Source of the DNA: Alcanivorax sp.
Lineage (GTDB): Bacteria; Pseudomonadota; Gammaproteobacteria; Pseudomonadales; Alcanivoracaceae
Direction of reading: 5' to 3'
DNA length: 64,000 nt
NCBI GenBank assembly: GCA_017794945.1
Contig: CP051239.1
Location: 372,001 to 436,000 of the forward strand
Below are positions 28,141 through 38,039 of this stretch, piece by piece; the stretch's first letter is position 1, and each line of letters opens with the position of its first letter. Below the pieces are notes generated by a model. The model did no database searches. It saw only the letters and a list, made by a program, of their open reading frames with translations, and was not told where the DNA came from. Made by a program: the position numbers and the translations under genes.

Positions 28141-29736
28141 ATGGCCACCTTCCGCTACGACGTTCTGATCATCGGCTCCGGCGCCGCCGGCCTCACCGTG
28201 GCCCTGGGCCTGCCCGACGGCGTGCAGGCGGCGCTGCTGTCCAAGGGTGAACTCACCCATGCCAGCACTTACTACGCCCAGGGCGGCGTGGCCGCGGTGC
28301 TCGACAGCGACGACTCCCTGGAGAGTCACGTGCGCGACACCCACCTGGCCGGTGGCGGCCTGTGCCATGATGACGCGGTGCGCTACACGGTGGAAAACGG
28401 CCCGCAAGCGATCCGCTGGCTGATCGACCAGGGTGTGGACTTTACCCGCCTGGAAGGCTCCGAGGCCAATCCCCTGCCCTATCACCTGACCCGCGAGGGC
28501 GGCCACAGCCACCGGCGCATCATCCACGCCGCCGACGCCACCGGAGTGGCGATCTCCAGCACGTTGATCGACCGGGTCAAGGAGCGCGACAGCGTACATC
28601 GTTTCGAGCACCGGGTCGCCGTGGACCTGATTCTCCAGGAACACGGTAATCAACGCCGCTGCTGCGGCGCCTATGTGCACAACATCAAAACCGGCGAAAC
28701 CGACGTGATTCTGGCCCGTTCCGTGGTTTTAGCCACCGGCGGCGCCTCCAAGGTGTACCTGTATACCTCCAACCCGGACGTGGCCACCGGCGACGGCATC
28801 GCCATGGCGTGGCGCGCCGGCTGCCGGGTGGCGAACATGGAATTCATGCAGTTCCACCCGACCTGTCTGTACCACCCCAAGGCGAAGAGTTTCCTGATCA
28901 CCGAGGCGATTCGCGGCGAAGGCGGCCGCCTGCTGCTGCCCAACGGCGAGCGTTTCATGCCGCGCTTCGACGAGCGCGCCGAGCTGGCGCCCCGGGACGT
29001 GGTGGCGCGCGCCATCGACCATGAAATGAAGCGCCTGGGCGCGGATTGCCTGTATCTGGACATCAGCCACAAGCCGGCGGATTTTATCATCGAGCACTTC
29101 CCCACCGTGTACGCCAAGTGCCTGCAGCTGGGGCTGGACATCACCCGCGATCCGATTCCGGTGGTGCCGGCCGCGCACTATACCTGCGGCGGCGTGATCA
29201 TCGACCGCGACGGGCGCACCGACGTGCCCGGGCTGTACGCGCTCGGCGAAACCGGCTTCACAGGCCTGCACGGCGCCAACCGCATGGCCAGCAATTCCTT
29301 GCTGGAGTGCTTCGTTTACGGCCGCGCCGTGGCGCGGCACATCGGCAAGCACCTGCACGACCTGCCCGAGCCCCGCGACGCGGCGCCCTGGGACGATTCC
29401 AAGGTGACCGACTCCGACGAGGACGTGGTGATCAGCCATAACTGGGACGAGCTGCGTCGCTTCATGTGGGACTACGTGGGCATCGTGCGCACCACCAAGC
29501 GCCTGGAGCGGGCCCAGCACCGGGTGGAGATGCTGAAAAAGGAAATCACCGAGTACTACAGCAACTACCACATCAGCAACGACCTGCTGGAGCTGCGTAA
29601 TCTGGTGGTGATCGCCGATCTGATCATCCGCTCGGCGCTGCAGCGCAAGGAGAGCCGGGGCTTGCACTTCATGCGCGAGTTCCCGGACGCCGATCCGGTC
29701 GGCAAGGATTCAGTGCTGGTGCCCGGCCGCCCCTGA
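28141..29736 (+). CDS. nadB: L-aspartate oxidase
   Basis: A 531-residue FAD enzyme that oxidises L-aspartate to iminoaspartate, the first step of de novo NAD synthesis. Features: N-terminal FAD motif [15 protein letters not shown] (residues 8-22), succinate dehydrogenase-type catalytic region [22 protein letters not shown]-like [29 protein letters not shown], and C-terminal FAD contacts [20 protein letters not shown]. Length equals E. coli NadB (540) within normal variation. AGAGG precedes ATG 28141. Divergent position next to rpoE is conserved in Pseudomonas and E. coli. Confidence 0.96.
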   Translation: MATFRYDVLIIGSGAAGLTVALGLPDGVQAALLSKGELTHASTYYAQGGVAAVLDSDDSLESHVRDTHLAGGGLCHDDAVRYTVENGPQAIRWLIDQGVDFTRLEGSEANPLPYHLTREGGHSHRRIIHAADATGVAISSTLIDRVKERDSVHRFEHRVAVDLILQEHGNQRRCCGAYVHNIKTGETDVILARSVVLATGGASKVYLYTSNPDVATGDGIAMAWRAGCRVANMEFMQFHPTCLYHPKAKSFLITEAIRGEGGRLLLPNGERFMPRFDERAELAPRDVVARAIDHEMKRLGADCLYLDISHKPADFIIEHFPTVYAKCLQLGLDITRDPIPVVPAAHYTCGGVIIDRDGRTDVPGLYALGETGFTGLHGANRMASNSLLECFVYGRAVARHIGKHLHDLPEPRDAAPWDDSKVTDSDEDVVISHNWDELRRFMWDYVGIVRTTKRLERAQHRVEMLKKEITEYYSNYHISNDLLELRNLVVIADLIIRSALQRKESRGLHFMREFPDADPVGKDSVLVPGRP

Positions 29737-30120
29737 TCAGCGGCGCTGCAGGTAAAGCACCTGGCGCAGCGGCGTCAGCGCCGCCGGGCCGGCCTGGTCC
29801 GGGAACACCCACACCCAGCCCCGGCGCGGGCAATGCAGGGCCAGCCAGTGCTCGCGCAGCATCACCCGGAACGGCGGCGTCAGGGTCACCCGGCCGCCAT
29901 CACGCAGGCTCAGCCGCACGGCCCCGGGGGTGACATCCACGCGGCGCGGCGTGGCCGGGCGCCAGCGGCGCGCCGCCACCAGCGCGGCCAGCCCAGTAAG
30001 CGCCGCCAGGCTCAACGGCAGGCCACTGAGCAAGATCGCCGCCGCGCCCAGACCGAGTGCCGCGCACCGCAAGCGCCGCGGGTAGCGGGAGCCCGCCAGC
30101 TCAACGCTTCTGGGCCACAC
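29737..30120 (-). CDS. YgfX/CptA-like membrane protein
   Basis: About 127 residues with two predicted membrane spans (CAALGLGAAAILLSGLPLS and AALTGLAALVAA) and a C-terminal beta-rich domain (RVTLTPPFRVMLREHWLALHC, then RRGWVWVFPDQ). This is the YgfX family; E. coli YgfX/CptA is encoded behind sdhE and interacts with cytoskeletal proteins. No ATG fits; GTG 30120 (VWPRSVELAGSRYPRR) places the conserved ELAGSRYPRRL strand at the N-terminus and overlaps the sdhE 3' end by 20 bases. The start is uncertain. Confidence 0.75.
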   Translation of the reverse strand: MWPRSVELAGSRYPRRLRCAALGLGAAAILLSGLPLSLAALTGLAALVAARRWRPATPRRVDVTPGAVRLSLRDGGRVTLTPPFRVMLREHWLALHCPRRGWVWVFPDQAGPAALTPLRQVLYLQRR

Positions 30121-30376
30121 GGTCGAGCAGCTCGGCGACGAAGGCGCGTAATTCCGGGTCCTCGGGCTGAGAACGCCGGGTGAACCATTCCAGCAGATCC
30201 ACGTCCTGGCATTCCAGCAGGCGCGCGAAGCGGGCGCGGCGCTGCTCGTCATCGGTCTCGAAAAAACGCTCCAGGTAGGCGTTGAGCACCACCTCCACCT
30301 CGGAGGCGCCGCGCCGGCATTGCCAGTGGAAGCGTCGCTTTTGTTCGGCGATGTCGAGGGATTCCGCGGAAGTCAT
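30101..30376 (-). CDS. sdhE: FAD assembly factor SdhE
   Basis: A 91-residue protein that promotes covalent flavinylation of succinate dehydrogenase (and fumarate reductase). The family signature is RRFHWQCRRGASEVEVVL near the N-terminus; the key motif RGxxE (RRGASE) is present. The rest (FARLLECQDVDLLEWFTRRSQPEDPEL) matches the helical bundle. It overlaps ygfX and is divergent from ygfZ, the same three-gene neighbourhood as in E. coli (ygfX-sdhE-ygfZ). Confidence 0.94.
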   Translation of the reverse strand: MTSAESLDIAEQKRRFHWQCRRGASEVEVVLNAYLERFFETDDEQRRARFARLLECQDVDLLEWFTRRSQPEDPELRAFVAELLDRVAQKR

Positions 30377-30529
30377 TGATGGCGCCTCTTTGTCTGATGG
30401 ACTGACAGATCAGGGGTGGATTATCTATCATCATGGGCCTTGGTTTACAGCCATGCGCCCCAAACTCTGGCGCGGCACTGTCTATTATCAAGCTATTCTG
30501 AAGCTCGATATTCCAAAGAAAGGGGCATT

Positions 30530-31495
30530 ATGAGCACCTGGCAAGCCATTCTCGGCGATCAGCAACCCAGCGCGGGCGGCGTGCGGCAACCGGCGTTGGC
30601 GCTTTGCGACCACCTGGCGGTGATCCGCGTTACCGGCGACGAAGCCGGCGACTATCTGCAGGGGCAGATCACCGCCGACCTCAAGCATATCGACGAAGGC
30701 GCCCAGCGGCTGGCCATGCATCTTTCCCTGAAGGGCCGGGGGCTGGTCAGCGCCCGGGTGGCGGCGATGCCCGGCGGCTACCTGCTGGTGGTGCCCCAGG
30801 CCCGGGTGGACGACACCCTGCGCTGCTTCGAGAAATACAAACTGCGCGCCAAGGCCGATTTCCAGCATGACGCGGAACTGGCGGTGGCCCAGCTCAGCGG
30901 CGGCGTCGACGGGACCCTCGCCGAAGCCGGCCTGCCGGTGCCCGACGCCGGGCGGAGCGCCCACCGCGACGGCATCACCGTGCTGCGCTACGCCCACGCG
31001 GACGTGGCGCTGCTGGTGGCGGCGCCGGGCTTGCTGGGCGCCCACTGGCAGGCGCTGAGCGCCGAGCGCGCCCTGGTGGACAGCAACGGCGCCCGCTTCC
31101 AGGACATCCTGGCGGGCGAAGCCCAGGTATTCTCAGGCGGTGAGGACCTGTTCCTGCCGCAGGTGCTGAATTACGACGTGCTCGGCGGCGTCAGCTTCAA
31201 GAAAGGGTGCTACACCGGCCAGGAAGTGGTGGCGCGGATGCACTTCAAGGGTAAGCTCAAGCAGCGGATGCGCGCCTTTCAGTACCAGGGACCACCGCTG
31301 CAAGCCGGCGAAAGCCTGCGCAACGCCGATGGCAAGGCGGTGGGCGAGGTGGTCGACAGCGCCCCCGGCGCGCCGGCCCCGGTGGCATTGGCGGCGCTGC
31401 GCGTGACCCATGAGGGCGAGCTGTACCACGGTGACCAGCCGCTGCACGCCGAGCCGCTGGACCTGCCCTACGCGCTGCCGCAACCGAAATCCTGA
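30530..31495 (+). CDS. ygfZ: tRNA-modifying/Fe-S cluster protein YgfZ
   Basis: A 321-residue folate-binding protein related to the glycine cleavage T-protein. It is needed for the activity of Fe-S enzymes such as MiaB. The hallmark KGCYTGQEVVARMHFKG with the essential Cys is at about residues 225-241. ATG 30530 is chosen because AAAGGGGC lies just upstream and MSTWQAILGD starts the homology; the frame opens further upstream without support. It is divergent from sdhE. Confidence 0.93.
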   Translation: MSTWQAILGDQQPSAGGVRQPALALCDHLAVIRVTGDEAGDYLQGQITADLKHIDEGAQRLAMHLSLKGRGLVSARVAAMPGGYLLVVPQARVDDTLRCFEKYKLRAKADFQHDAELAVAQLSGGVDGTLAEAGLPVPDAGRSAHRDGITVLRYAHADVALLVAAPGLLGAHWQALSAERALVDSNGARFQDILAGEAQVFSGGEDLFLPQVLNYDVLGGVSFKKGCYTGQEVVARMHFKGKLKQRMRAFQYQGPPLQAGESLRNADGKAVGEVVDSAPGAPAPVALAALRVTHEGELYHGDQPLHAEPLDLPYALPQPKS

Positions 31496-31531
31496 TTCGT
31501 CACCCTGACCCGTTACAACACCGGAGGCGCC

Positions 31532-32542
31532 ATGGCGTTCCAAGATTATTGCTTGATCCAGGCGCCGATGGCCGGCGGGCTGTCCACGGCTGAAGTAGTG
31601 GCCGGCGCCAGCCGGGCCGGCGCACTCGGCTCGCTGGGGGCCGGTTACTTGAGCGGCGACGCCATCATGGCCGCCGCCGAGGGCGTGCGGACGGCGGGCG
31701 GCGACGCCTTCGCCATCAATCTGTTTATCCCCGCTGAACGGGACGCCACCGATCCGGAATGGCGGGCGGCCCTGAAGGCGCTGGCCCCCTGCTACCGACA
31801 GGCCGGCGTGCCGGTGCCGGACCATTTTCCGTCGCTGCCCGATTTCCGCGAGCAGTTCGAGGCCATGCTGGAGGCGCGCCCGGCGGTATTTTCCTGGACC
31901 TTCGGGCGCCTGCCCAAATCGATGATGGCGGCCTGCCGGACGCGCGGCATCAGCCTGGTGGGCACCGCCACCCACCGTGACGAGGCGCTGGCGCTGGCCG
32001 GCGACGGCGTCGACGGCATCGTGCTGCAGGGCGAGGAAGCCGGCGGCCACCGTGGCGGGGCCGACCCGCAGGGCGAGGGCCAGCCGCTGGACGCGCTGTT
32101 GAGCGCCTGCCGGGATATCGGCACGCCGCTGATCGCCGCCGGCGGCCTGATGGACGGCGCCGATGTGGCCCGGGTGATGGCCGCCGGCGCGGCCACCGGC
32201 CAGTTGGGCACGGCGTTTTTGCGTTGCCCGGAGGCCGGTACCGCCGAGGGCTGGCGCCAGGCGCTGGCGGACGCCGGGCCGGACGCCACCGCGGTGACCC
32301 GGGCGGTGTCCGGGCGCTGGGCGCGGGGCATCGCCAATGCCTGGATGGACGGGCGGGCGCCCACCGAGGTGGCGCCCTACCCGGACCAGCACCGGCTCAC
32401 CTCGCCGTTGCGTAAGGCGGCGGGCGTGGAGTGGAAGAGCCTTTGGGCCGGGACCGGGGCCCATCGGAGTCGGGCGTTGCCGGTTGAGGAGCTGGTTCGG
32501 GTGATTGAGGAGGAGCGTCGGGCGGCGGGTAGGTCGGGTTAG
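31532..32542 (+). CDS. Nitronate monooxygenase (2-nitropropane dioxygenase family)
   Basis: A 336-residue FMN-dependent TIM-barrel enzyme that oxidises nitronates such as propionate 3-nitronate. Visible blocks: QAPMAGGLSTAEVVAGASRAG (N-terminal FMN region), GIVLQGEEAGGHRGG (catalytic and phosphate loop), PLIAAGGLMDGADVARVMAAGA, and GTAFLRCPE. Length fits. The ATG has GGAGG 6 bases upstream. Substrate range cannot be told. The stop codon lies inside a hairpin repeat (32533-32562), so the last codons (AAGRSG) come from a repeat. Confidence 0.88.
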   Translation: MAFQDYCLIQAPMAGGLSTAEVVAGASRAGALGSLGAGYLSGDAIMAAAEGVRTAGGDAFAINLFIPAERDATDPEWRAALKALAPCYRQAGVPVPDHFPSLPDFREQFEAMLEARPAVFSWTFGRLPKSMMAACRTRGISLVGTATHRDEALALAGDGVDGIVLQGEEAGGHRGGADPQGEGQPLDALLSACRDIGTPLIAAGGLMDGADVARVMAAGAATGQLGTAFLRCPEAGTAEGWRQALADAGPDATAVTRAVSGRWARGIANAWMDGRAPTEVAPYPDQHRLTSPLRKAAGVEWKSLWAGTGAHRSRALPVEELVRVIEEERRAAGRSG

Positions 32543-32562
32543 GCCAAAGGCCGTAACCCGAC
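32533..32562. repeat. Short hairpin repeat overlapping the nitronate monooxygenase stop
   Basis: GTCGGGTTAGGCC, AAA, GGCCGTAACCCGAC: a 14-bp-long imperfect stem with a 3-base loop spanning the stop codon. The motif GGTCGGGTTA also occurs at 6429-6438 after the mazG 3' end, so this is a dispersed intergenic repeat. It has no T run, so it is not a standard terminator. Confidence 0.65.
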
Positions 32563-32608
32563 ATCCCAGCCGATGGTTCTCCAGAGAGGCCTCACCCTCC
32601 AGAAAGAC

Positions 32609-32721
32609 GCGCCGGGGTTGGGTACCGCCATCCAGAACACGCCGTGAACCCCTCCCTGGGGGCTCGATTCGCGCATCCCTGCGCTCATACGGTTCTGGAT
32701 GGCGGTACCCAACCCCGGCGC
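32609..32721 (+). repeat. Nested-hairpin repeat, copy 3
   Basis: Perfect 30-bp inverted arms at 32609-32638 and 32692-32721 (start GCGCCGGGGTTGGGTACCGC) enclose a core ACGCCGTGAACCCCTCCCTG then GGGGCTCG and a weak inner hairpin around GCGCATCCCTGCGC. The architecture and core match copies 1 and 2 near 23400 and 23680, but the arms are again unrelated in sequence. Confidence 0.82.
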
Positions 32722-32739
32722 TTTGTGCTGGCTGGTGGG

Positions 32740-32762
32740 TTGTGGGAGCGGGCCCCGCCCGC
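32740..32762 (-). repeat. REP-like hairpin (copy 3)
   Basis: TTGTGGGAGCGGGCCCCGCC then CGC. Same GTGGGAGC head and GCGGGC/GCCCGC stem as copies at 18061 and 59921. It lies 4 bases before the end of the enoyl-CoA hydratase-family gene. Confidence 0.72.
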
Positions 32763-32766
32763 AGGC

Positions 32767-33891
32767 TCAGAGATCTGCGAGGGGGTGGGTCTCGGCCGGG
32801 TTCTGGAAGAAGCCGTCGATGTAGGTGGGGTCGACCTGGTCGACGTCGCGGTGGCGGAAGCGGGGTTTGCCGTCCTTGTCGATCAGCAGGGCGCGGACGC
32901 CTTCCCGGAAGTCGGCGTGCAGGGTGCATTGCACCGCCAGGCACCATTCCATGCGGAACACTTCGGCGAGGGACAGGTGGCGGCTGCGCTCGAGCTGTTC
33001 CCAGATCAGGTGGGCGGTTTGCGGGCAGCCGTCGGCGAGGGTGGCGCGGGCTTTGTCGAGCCAGCCGTCGCACTGTTTGTGCTCGAGGATGCGGTGCACG
33101 ACTTCGTTGACGGTGGCGGCGTCGCAGAGCGTGTTGATGGTGTCCAGGTGGTCCATCACCGCCGGGGTGAGGCTGTCCGGGCGGGTGGCCAAGTCCTGCA
33201 GGGTCCGGTGCAGTTGCCGGCGGTTGGCGGCGCGGTCGTCCTGGTAGTGGGTTTCGGCCAGGGCGTCGAGCACCTGTTCGCGGTCGGCGTCGACGAAGCG
33301 GTCGGCGAGCCCCAGGTCGAGGGCGTCGCGAGCGTTGAGGTGAACGCCGGTTAGGCCCAGGAACAGGCCGGTTTTGCCGGGCAGACGGTTGAGGAACCAG
33401 CTGGCGCCCACGTCCGGGAACAGGCCGATGGTGATTTCCGGCATGGCGAGCCGGCTTTTCGGGGCCACCAGGCGGAATTGGCTGGCCTGCATCAGCCCCA
33501 TGCCGCCGCCCATGACCACGCCGTCCGCCCAGCAGATCACCGGGGTTTCGGAAGTGTGCAGGCGGTGGTCGAGCCGGTATTCACTGGCGAAGTAGTGCTC
33601 GGTGAACGGGTTCCGGCTTTGTCCGGCGTGCTTGACCATGGTGCCGTGCAGGGCGACCACATCGCCGCCGGCGCTGAGCGCTTTGCCGCCGGCCCCTTCC
33701 AGCCAGATCGCCACGACCTCGTCGCGGGCCTGCCAGTCGGTGATTTGCCGGTCGAGGGCTTCGATCATTTCCAGGCTGAGGGCGTTGAGCGAGCGCGGCG
33801 CGTTGAGCGTGGCGCGTCCGATCAGATGGCCGCTGCCGGTGGGGCGTTCTTCGAACTGTACACTTTCTTGGAACTGTACACTGTCGGTCAT
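32767..33891 (-). CDS. Enoyl-CoA hydratase/isomerase family, 3-hydroxyisobutyryl-CoA hydrolase-like
   Basis: A 374-residue crotonase-fold protein. Oxyanion-hole blocks are KALSAGGDVVALHG and GVVMGGGMGLM, and the segment FPDVGASWFLNRLPGKTGLFLGLTG with the C-terminal extension (HLSLAEVFRMEWCLAVQC, DFREGVRALLIDKD) marks the 3-hydroxyisobutyryl-CoA hydrolase (HIBCH-like) group of valine degradation rather than plain hydratases. The N-terminus contains a duplicated 18-base unit encoding SVQFQE/SVQFEE. It ends a minus-strand run prfB-lysS-tetR-ung-this gene. Confidence 0.85.
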   Translation of the reverse strand: MTDSVQFQESVQFEERPTGSGHLIGRATLNAPRSLNALSLEMIEALDRQITDWQARDEVVAIWLEGAGGKALSAGGDVVALHGTMVKHAGQSRNPFTEHYFASEYRLDHRLHTSETPVICWADGVVMGGGMGLMQASQFRLVAPKSRLAMPEITIGLFPDVGASWFLNRLPGKTGLFLGLTGVHLNARDALDLGLADRFVDADREQVLDALAETHYQDDRAANRRQLHRTLQDLATRPDSLTPAVMDHLDTINTLCDAATVNEVVHRILEHKQCDGWLDKARATLADGCPQTAHLIWEQLERSRHLSLAEVFRMEWCLAVQCTLHADFREGVRALLIDKDGKPRFRHRDVDQVDPTYIDGFFQNPAETHPLADL

Positions 33892-33928
33892 GCCGAAAGG
33901 GTCCTTAATGGGTCGGTGATGCGAAGGT

Positions 33929-34612
33929 TCACAGGGACCAGTCGATGGGGTCCTTGCCGTGTTGCAGAAGGTACTGGTTGGCGCGGGAAAAGTGCCCGCA
34001 GCCCAGGAAACCGCGATGGGCGGAGAGCGGCGACGGGTGCGGCGCGGTAAGCACGCAGTGGCGCTGGCGGTCGATCAGCTTGCCTTTTTTCTGGGCGTAG
34101 CTGCCCCACAGGAAAAACACCACGCCTTCGCGCTCGCGGTTGATGTGCTCGATGGCCTGGTCGGTGAATTCCTCCCAGCCCTGGCGCTGGTGGGAGGCGG
34201 CCTGGCCGGCGCGCACGGTGAGCACCGCGTTGAGCAGCAGCACGCCCTGGCGCGCCCAGGCGTCCAGGTTGCCGTGGTCCGGGGCCGGAATGCCCAGGTC
34301 CCGCTCGATTTCCTTGAAGATATTGATCAGCGACGGCGGCGTGCGCACGCCCGGCTGCACCGAGAAGCACAGCCCGTGGGCCTGGTTGGGGCCGTGGTAC
34401 GGGTCCTGGCCGAGAATCACCACCTTGACCTGATCGAAGGGGGTCTCGTTGAAGGCGCGGAAAATGTCCGGGCCGGGCGGGTAGACGGTCTCGCCGGCCT
34501 GCTTTTCCCGGCGCAGGAAGGCTTTCAGATCCTGCATGTAGGGCTTGGCGAATTCGTCACCGAGCACCTGTTTCCAGCCCGGCTCCAACGCCACCGAGGA
34601 CTGTTCAGCCAT
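33929..34612 (-). CDS. ung: Uracil-DNA glycosylase
   Basis: A 227-residue base-excision repair enzyme that removes uracil from DNA. The family-1 motifs are exact: [18 protein letters not shown] (catalytic Asp70) and [11 protein letters not shown] (His192). [17 protein letters not shown] and [14 protein letters not shown] are also standard. The length equals E. coli Ung (229). Its start overlaps the tetR 3' end by 8 bases. Confidence 0.97.
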   Translation of the reverse strand: MAEQSSVALEPGWKQVLGDEFAKPYMQDLKAFLRREKQAGETVYPPGPDIFRAFNETPFDQVKVVILGQDPYHGPNQAHGLCFSVQPGVRTPPSLINIFKEIERDLGIPAPDHGNLDAWARQGVLLLNAVLTVRAGQAASHQRQGWEEFTDQAIEHINREREGVVFFLWGSYAQKKGKLIDRQRHCVLTAPHPSPLSAHRGFLGCGHFSRANQYLLQHGKDPIDWSL

Positions 34613-35273
34613 GGGGAACCAGCTTCTCCAAAAGGTGGTGCATGCGCTTGTTGAGTGCTTTCTCGTCGGCCCATTCCGGGTGGGCGAGCAGGCGCACCTC
34701 GGTGGCGAGCAGGAAGCTGTGGATCAGCTCCGCGTCCAGTTCCGGGCTTTCCGAACCCACCGCCCGGCAGGCGTCGATCAGCAGCGACGACATTTCCTTG
34801 AGGTACAGATCCGCCAGCCCCCGCAAGCGCAGGTCGAGGATCGCCTCCTGGAAGAACGCCTGCTCGGCGATCAGATGCTCGCGGCGGTTGGTCACCTCGT
34901 CGAGGATGAAGGCGGTGGTCATCGACGCCAGCGATTCAATCAGCCGCGACCGGTCGGTGTCCTGATGGGTCGCCTGCTCCTGAAACTGTTGAATCAGGCC
35001 GAACGCCTGGTCGCGGAACGGGCGGATCACTTCTTCCAGGGCGCGCTCCGCGAACAGCGTGAAGGCGTCCGCGATCAGGTCGGAGATGTCTTTGAAGTAG
35101 TAGGTGGTGGCGGACAGCGGCACATCCGCCTCGCGGGCCACCGCGCGGTGGCGCACCGCGCGGATGCCGTCGGTGACGATGATGTTAAGCGCCGCGTCCA
35201 GAATGGCCTGGCGGCGTTGTTCACTGCCGGCGCGACGGGCCTTGCGGCCCTGATACTGAATGGCTGAACTCAT
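34605..35273 (-). CDS. TetR/AcrR-family transcriptional regulator
   Basis: A 222-residue regulator. The N-terminal helix-turn-helix spans about residues 18-65 ([20 protein letters not shown], then [28 protein letters not shown]). The C-terminal helical ligand-binding domain has no recognisable ligand signature. The gene lies 44 bases after lysS on the same strand and overlaps ung. No clear target operator was seen; autoregulation would be expected only if a promoter lies inside the short 35274-35317 gap. Confidence 0.88.
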   Translation of the reverse strand: MSSAIQYQGRKARRAGSEQRRQAILDAALNIIVTDGIRAVRHRAVAREADVPLSATTYYFKDISDLIADAFTLFAERALEEVIRPFRDQAFGLIQQFQEQATHQDTDRSRLIESLASMTTAFILDEVTNRREHLIAEQAFFQEAILDLRLRGLADLYLKEMSSLLIDACRAVGSESPELDAELIHSFLLATEVRLLAHPEWADEKALNKRMHHLLEKLVPHG

Positions 35274-35317
35274 AACGGCCTTCGCTTTGTTATTCGTTAA
35301 TACGCACTGGCGTCGGG

Positions 35318-36811
35318 CTAGCGCGGTCGCATGTGAGGAAACAGGATTACATCACGAATAGAGGGAGAATTCGTGAACAACATCACCAGACGGTCAATGC
35401 CGATCCCTTCCCCGGCGGTGGGCGGCAGGCCGTGTTCCAAAGCGGTTATGTAATCTTCGTCATAGAACATGGCTTCGTCGTCCCCCGCTTCTTTTTCGGC
35501 CACCTGGGCGCGAAAACGTTCCGCTTGATCTTCGGCGTCGTTGAGCTCGGAGAAGCCGTTGGCGATTTCGCGGCCGCCGACGAAGAACTCGAAGCGCTCG
35601 GTGACGAAGGGGTTGTCGTCCTTGCGGCGCGCCAGCGGTGACACCTCGGTGGGGTAATCGGTGATGAAGGTCGGGTCCTTGAGACGGTGCTCGACGGTCT
35701 TCTCGAAGATCTCGATCTGCACCTTGCCCAGGCCCCAGCCGTCCTTCACGGCGATCCCCAGCCGCTCGGCGATACCACGGGCGCCCTGCTCGTCCGCCAG
35801 GGTGGCGGCGTCGATGTCGTCGTTGAACCGCAGGATGGAATCGAACACCGACAGGCGCGCGAACGGCTTGCCGAAGTCGTAGACGTCATCCTGGTAATGA
35901 ATCTCGGTGGTGCCCAGCACGTCCCGCGCCAGGGTGCGCAGCATGTCCTCGGTGAGGTTCATCAGGTCGTTGTGATCCGCGTACGCCTGGTAGAACTCCA
36001 GCATGGTGAATTCCGGATTGTGCCGGGTGCTGAGGCCTTCGTTGCGGAAGTTGCGGTTGATCTCGAACACCCGCTCGAAGCCGCCCACCACCAGACGCTT
36101 GAGGTACAGTTCCGGCGCGATGCGCAGGTACATGTCCAGGTCCAGGCTGTTGTGGTGGGTGATGAACGGCCGCGCGGTGGCGCCGCCGGGAATCACCTGC
36201 AGCATGGGGGTTTCCGCTTCCACGAAACCGTGGCGCACCAGGTAGTTGCGGATACCGGCCACCATTTGTGAGCGGATCTGGAAGGTACGGCGGCTGTCCT
36301 CGTTGACGATCAGGTCCACATAGCGCTGACGGTAGCGGGACTCGGTGTCGGTGAGCCCTTTGTGTTTTTCCGGCAGCGGCCGCAGGGATTTGGTGAGCAG
36401 CAGGTACTCGTCCATCATCACGTACAGGTCGCCCATGCCGGATTTGCACAGGGTGCCGCGCACGCCCACCACGTCGCCCAGGTCCCAGTGCTTGGTGTCT
36501 TTCTGCACCGGCTTGGGGGCGAAGATCTGGATGCGGCCGGACATGTCCTGCAGCACCTTGAAGGCTTTACGGTCGAGCATCAGGCGGCCGGCCACCGCCA
36601 CCTGAATGTTCTTCTCTTCCAACTCTTCCTTGCTCAGCTCGCCGTACTGTTTTTGCAGGTCGGCGGCCAGGCTGTCGCGGCGGAAGTGGTTGGGAAAGGC
36701 GTCACCGCTTTCGCGCCACTCGCTGAGCTTGGCGCGCCGCTCGGCGATCAGACGGTTTTCATCGGCGCCTTCGTGGGCGGCGTCGTTGGGGGTGTTCTGT
36801 TCGTCAGCCAT
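35318..36811 (-). CDS. lysS: Lysyl-tRNA synthetase (class II)
   Basis: A 497-residue aminoacyl-tRNA synthetase. The N-terminal OB-fold anticodon-binding domain covers about 60-165 ([20 protein letters not shown]). Class II motifs follow: motif 1 near [20 protein letters not shown], motif 2 [20 protein letters not shown], and motif 3 [26 protein letters not shown]. Length fits E. coli LysS (505). It follows prfB by 12 bases, the widely conserved prfB-lysS pair. Confidence 0.97.
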   Translation of the reverse strand: MADEQNTPNDAAHEGADENRLIAERRAKLSEWRESGDAFPNHFRRDSLAADLQKQYGELSKEELEEKNIQVAVAGRLMLDRKAFKVLQDMSGRIQIFAPKPVQKDTKHWDLGDVVGVRGTLCKSGMGDLYVMMDEYLLLTKSLRPLPEKHKGLTDTESRYRQRYVDLIVNEDSRRTFQIRSQMVAGIRNYLVRHGFVEAETPMLQVIPGGATARPFITHHNSLDLDMYLRIAPELYLKRLVVGGFERVFEINRNFRNEGLSTRHNPEFTMLEFYQAYADHNDLMNLTEDMLRTLARDVLGTTEIHYQDDVYDFGKPFARLSVFDSILRFNDDIDAATLADEQGARGIAERLGIAVKDGWGLGKVQIEIFEKTVEHRLKDPTFITDYPTEVSPLARRKDDNPFVTERFEFFVGGREIANGFSELNDAEDQAERFRAQVAEKEAGDDEAMFYDEDYITALEHGLPPTAGEGIGIDRLVMLFTNSPSIRDVILFPHMRPR

Positions 36812-36823
36812 GTGTTTAACCTT

Positions 36824-37943
36824 TTAAAGCCCTGCCTTCAGCGAGGCCTGGATGAAGCGGTCCAGGTCGCCGTCGAGGACCTGCTGGGTGTTGTGGCTTT
36901 CCACGTTGGTGCGCAGGTCCTTGATGCGGCCGTCGTCGAGCACGTAGGAACGGATCTGGCTGCCCCAGCCGATGTCCGACTTGCCCTCTTCCTGCTTCTG
37001 CTTCTCGGCGTTGCGCTTTTGCAGCTCCAGGTCGTAGACCTTGGCCTGCAGCATGCGCATGGCCTGGTCCTTGTTCTGGTGCTGGGAGCGGCCGTTCTGG
37101 CACTGCGTCACCAGCGTGGTTTCCTCGCCGGTGTCCGGGTCGGTGTGCACATAGGTCAGACGCACCGCGGAATCGGTCCGGTTCACGTGCTGACCGCCGG
37201 CGCCGGAGGCGCGGTAGGTGTCGACGCGGATCTTCGAGGGATCGATGTCCACGTCGATGTCCTCGTCCACTTCCGGGGACAGGAATACCGAAGCGAAGGA
37301 GGTGTGGCGGCGGCCGCCGGAGTCGAACGGGCTCTTGCGCACCAGGCGGTGCACGCCGATCTCGGTGCGCAGCCAGCCGTAGGCGTACTCGCCTTCAAAC
37401 CGCACGGTGGCGGATTTGATGCCGGCCACGTCGCCGTCGGAGGCTTCCACCAGCTCGGTCTTGAAACCGTGGGCCTCGCCCCAGCGCAGATACATGCGCA
37501 GCAGCATCTCGGCCCAGTCCTGGGCTTCGGTGCCGCCGGAACCGGCCTGAATGTCCAGGTAGGCGTTGGAGGCGTCCATCTCGCCGGAGAACATGCGGCG
37601 GAATTCCAGATCGGCGACCATGCGCTCCAGGCGCTGCAGGTCCGCTTCCACTTCCGCCACGGTGGCTTCGTCGCCCTCTTCCACCGCCAGTTCCAGCAGA
37701 TCGCGGGTGTCGCCGATGCCCTGGCCGGCCTGGTCCAGGGTGGCGACGATGTGTTCCAGCTGCGAGCGCTCCTTGCCCAGCGCCTGGGCCCGTTGGGGCT
37801 CGTTCCAGACGTCCGGCAGGGCCAGTTCGCGCTCTACTTCGACCAGGCGTTCACTCTTCTGGTCGTAGTCAAAGATACCCCCTCAGCGCATCGACGCGCT
37901 CGGCCAGGTCGGTGAGGTGGGTTCTCAGCGGATTCACTTCCAT
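36824..37943 (-). CDS. prfB: Peptide chain release factor 2, with programmed +1 frameshift
   Basis: RF2 ends translation at UGA and UAA. Translation starts at ATG 37943 ([13 protein letters not shown]), reaches codon 24 (CTT), meets in-frame TGA at 37871-37869, and must shift +1 into the main frame ([13 protein letters not shown]...), giving about 372 residues. The RF2 selectivity motif SPF is in [10 protein letters not shown], and the catalytic GGQ is in [17 protein letters not shown]. The gene is cotranscribed with lysS. A frame-blind gene finder would start it wrongly at about 37684. Confidence 0.95.
37867..37883 (-). promoter_or_regulatory. RF2 autoregulatory frameshift site
   Basis: On the minus strand the sequence reads AGGGGGTATCTTTGAC: a Shine-Dalgarno-like AGGGGG (37883-37878), 3 bases, then the slippery CTT followed by TGA and C. 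This equals the known E. coli prfB site. Low RF2 slows UGA reading, favours the +1 slip and raises RF2 synthesis. Confidence 0.95.
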
Positions 37944-38039
37944 AAAGGTTCTCAGTGCGCTCTCAATAGAATGGGAAAAGCTGCGTATTCTACCGTTTCA
38001 GCCGGCCCCTGACGAGGCCGGGGCCGGCGGCGCGGGGTG

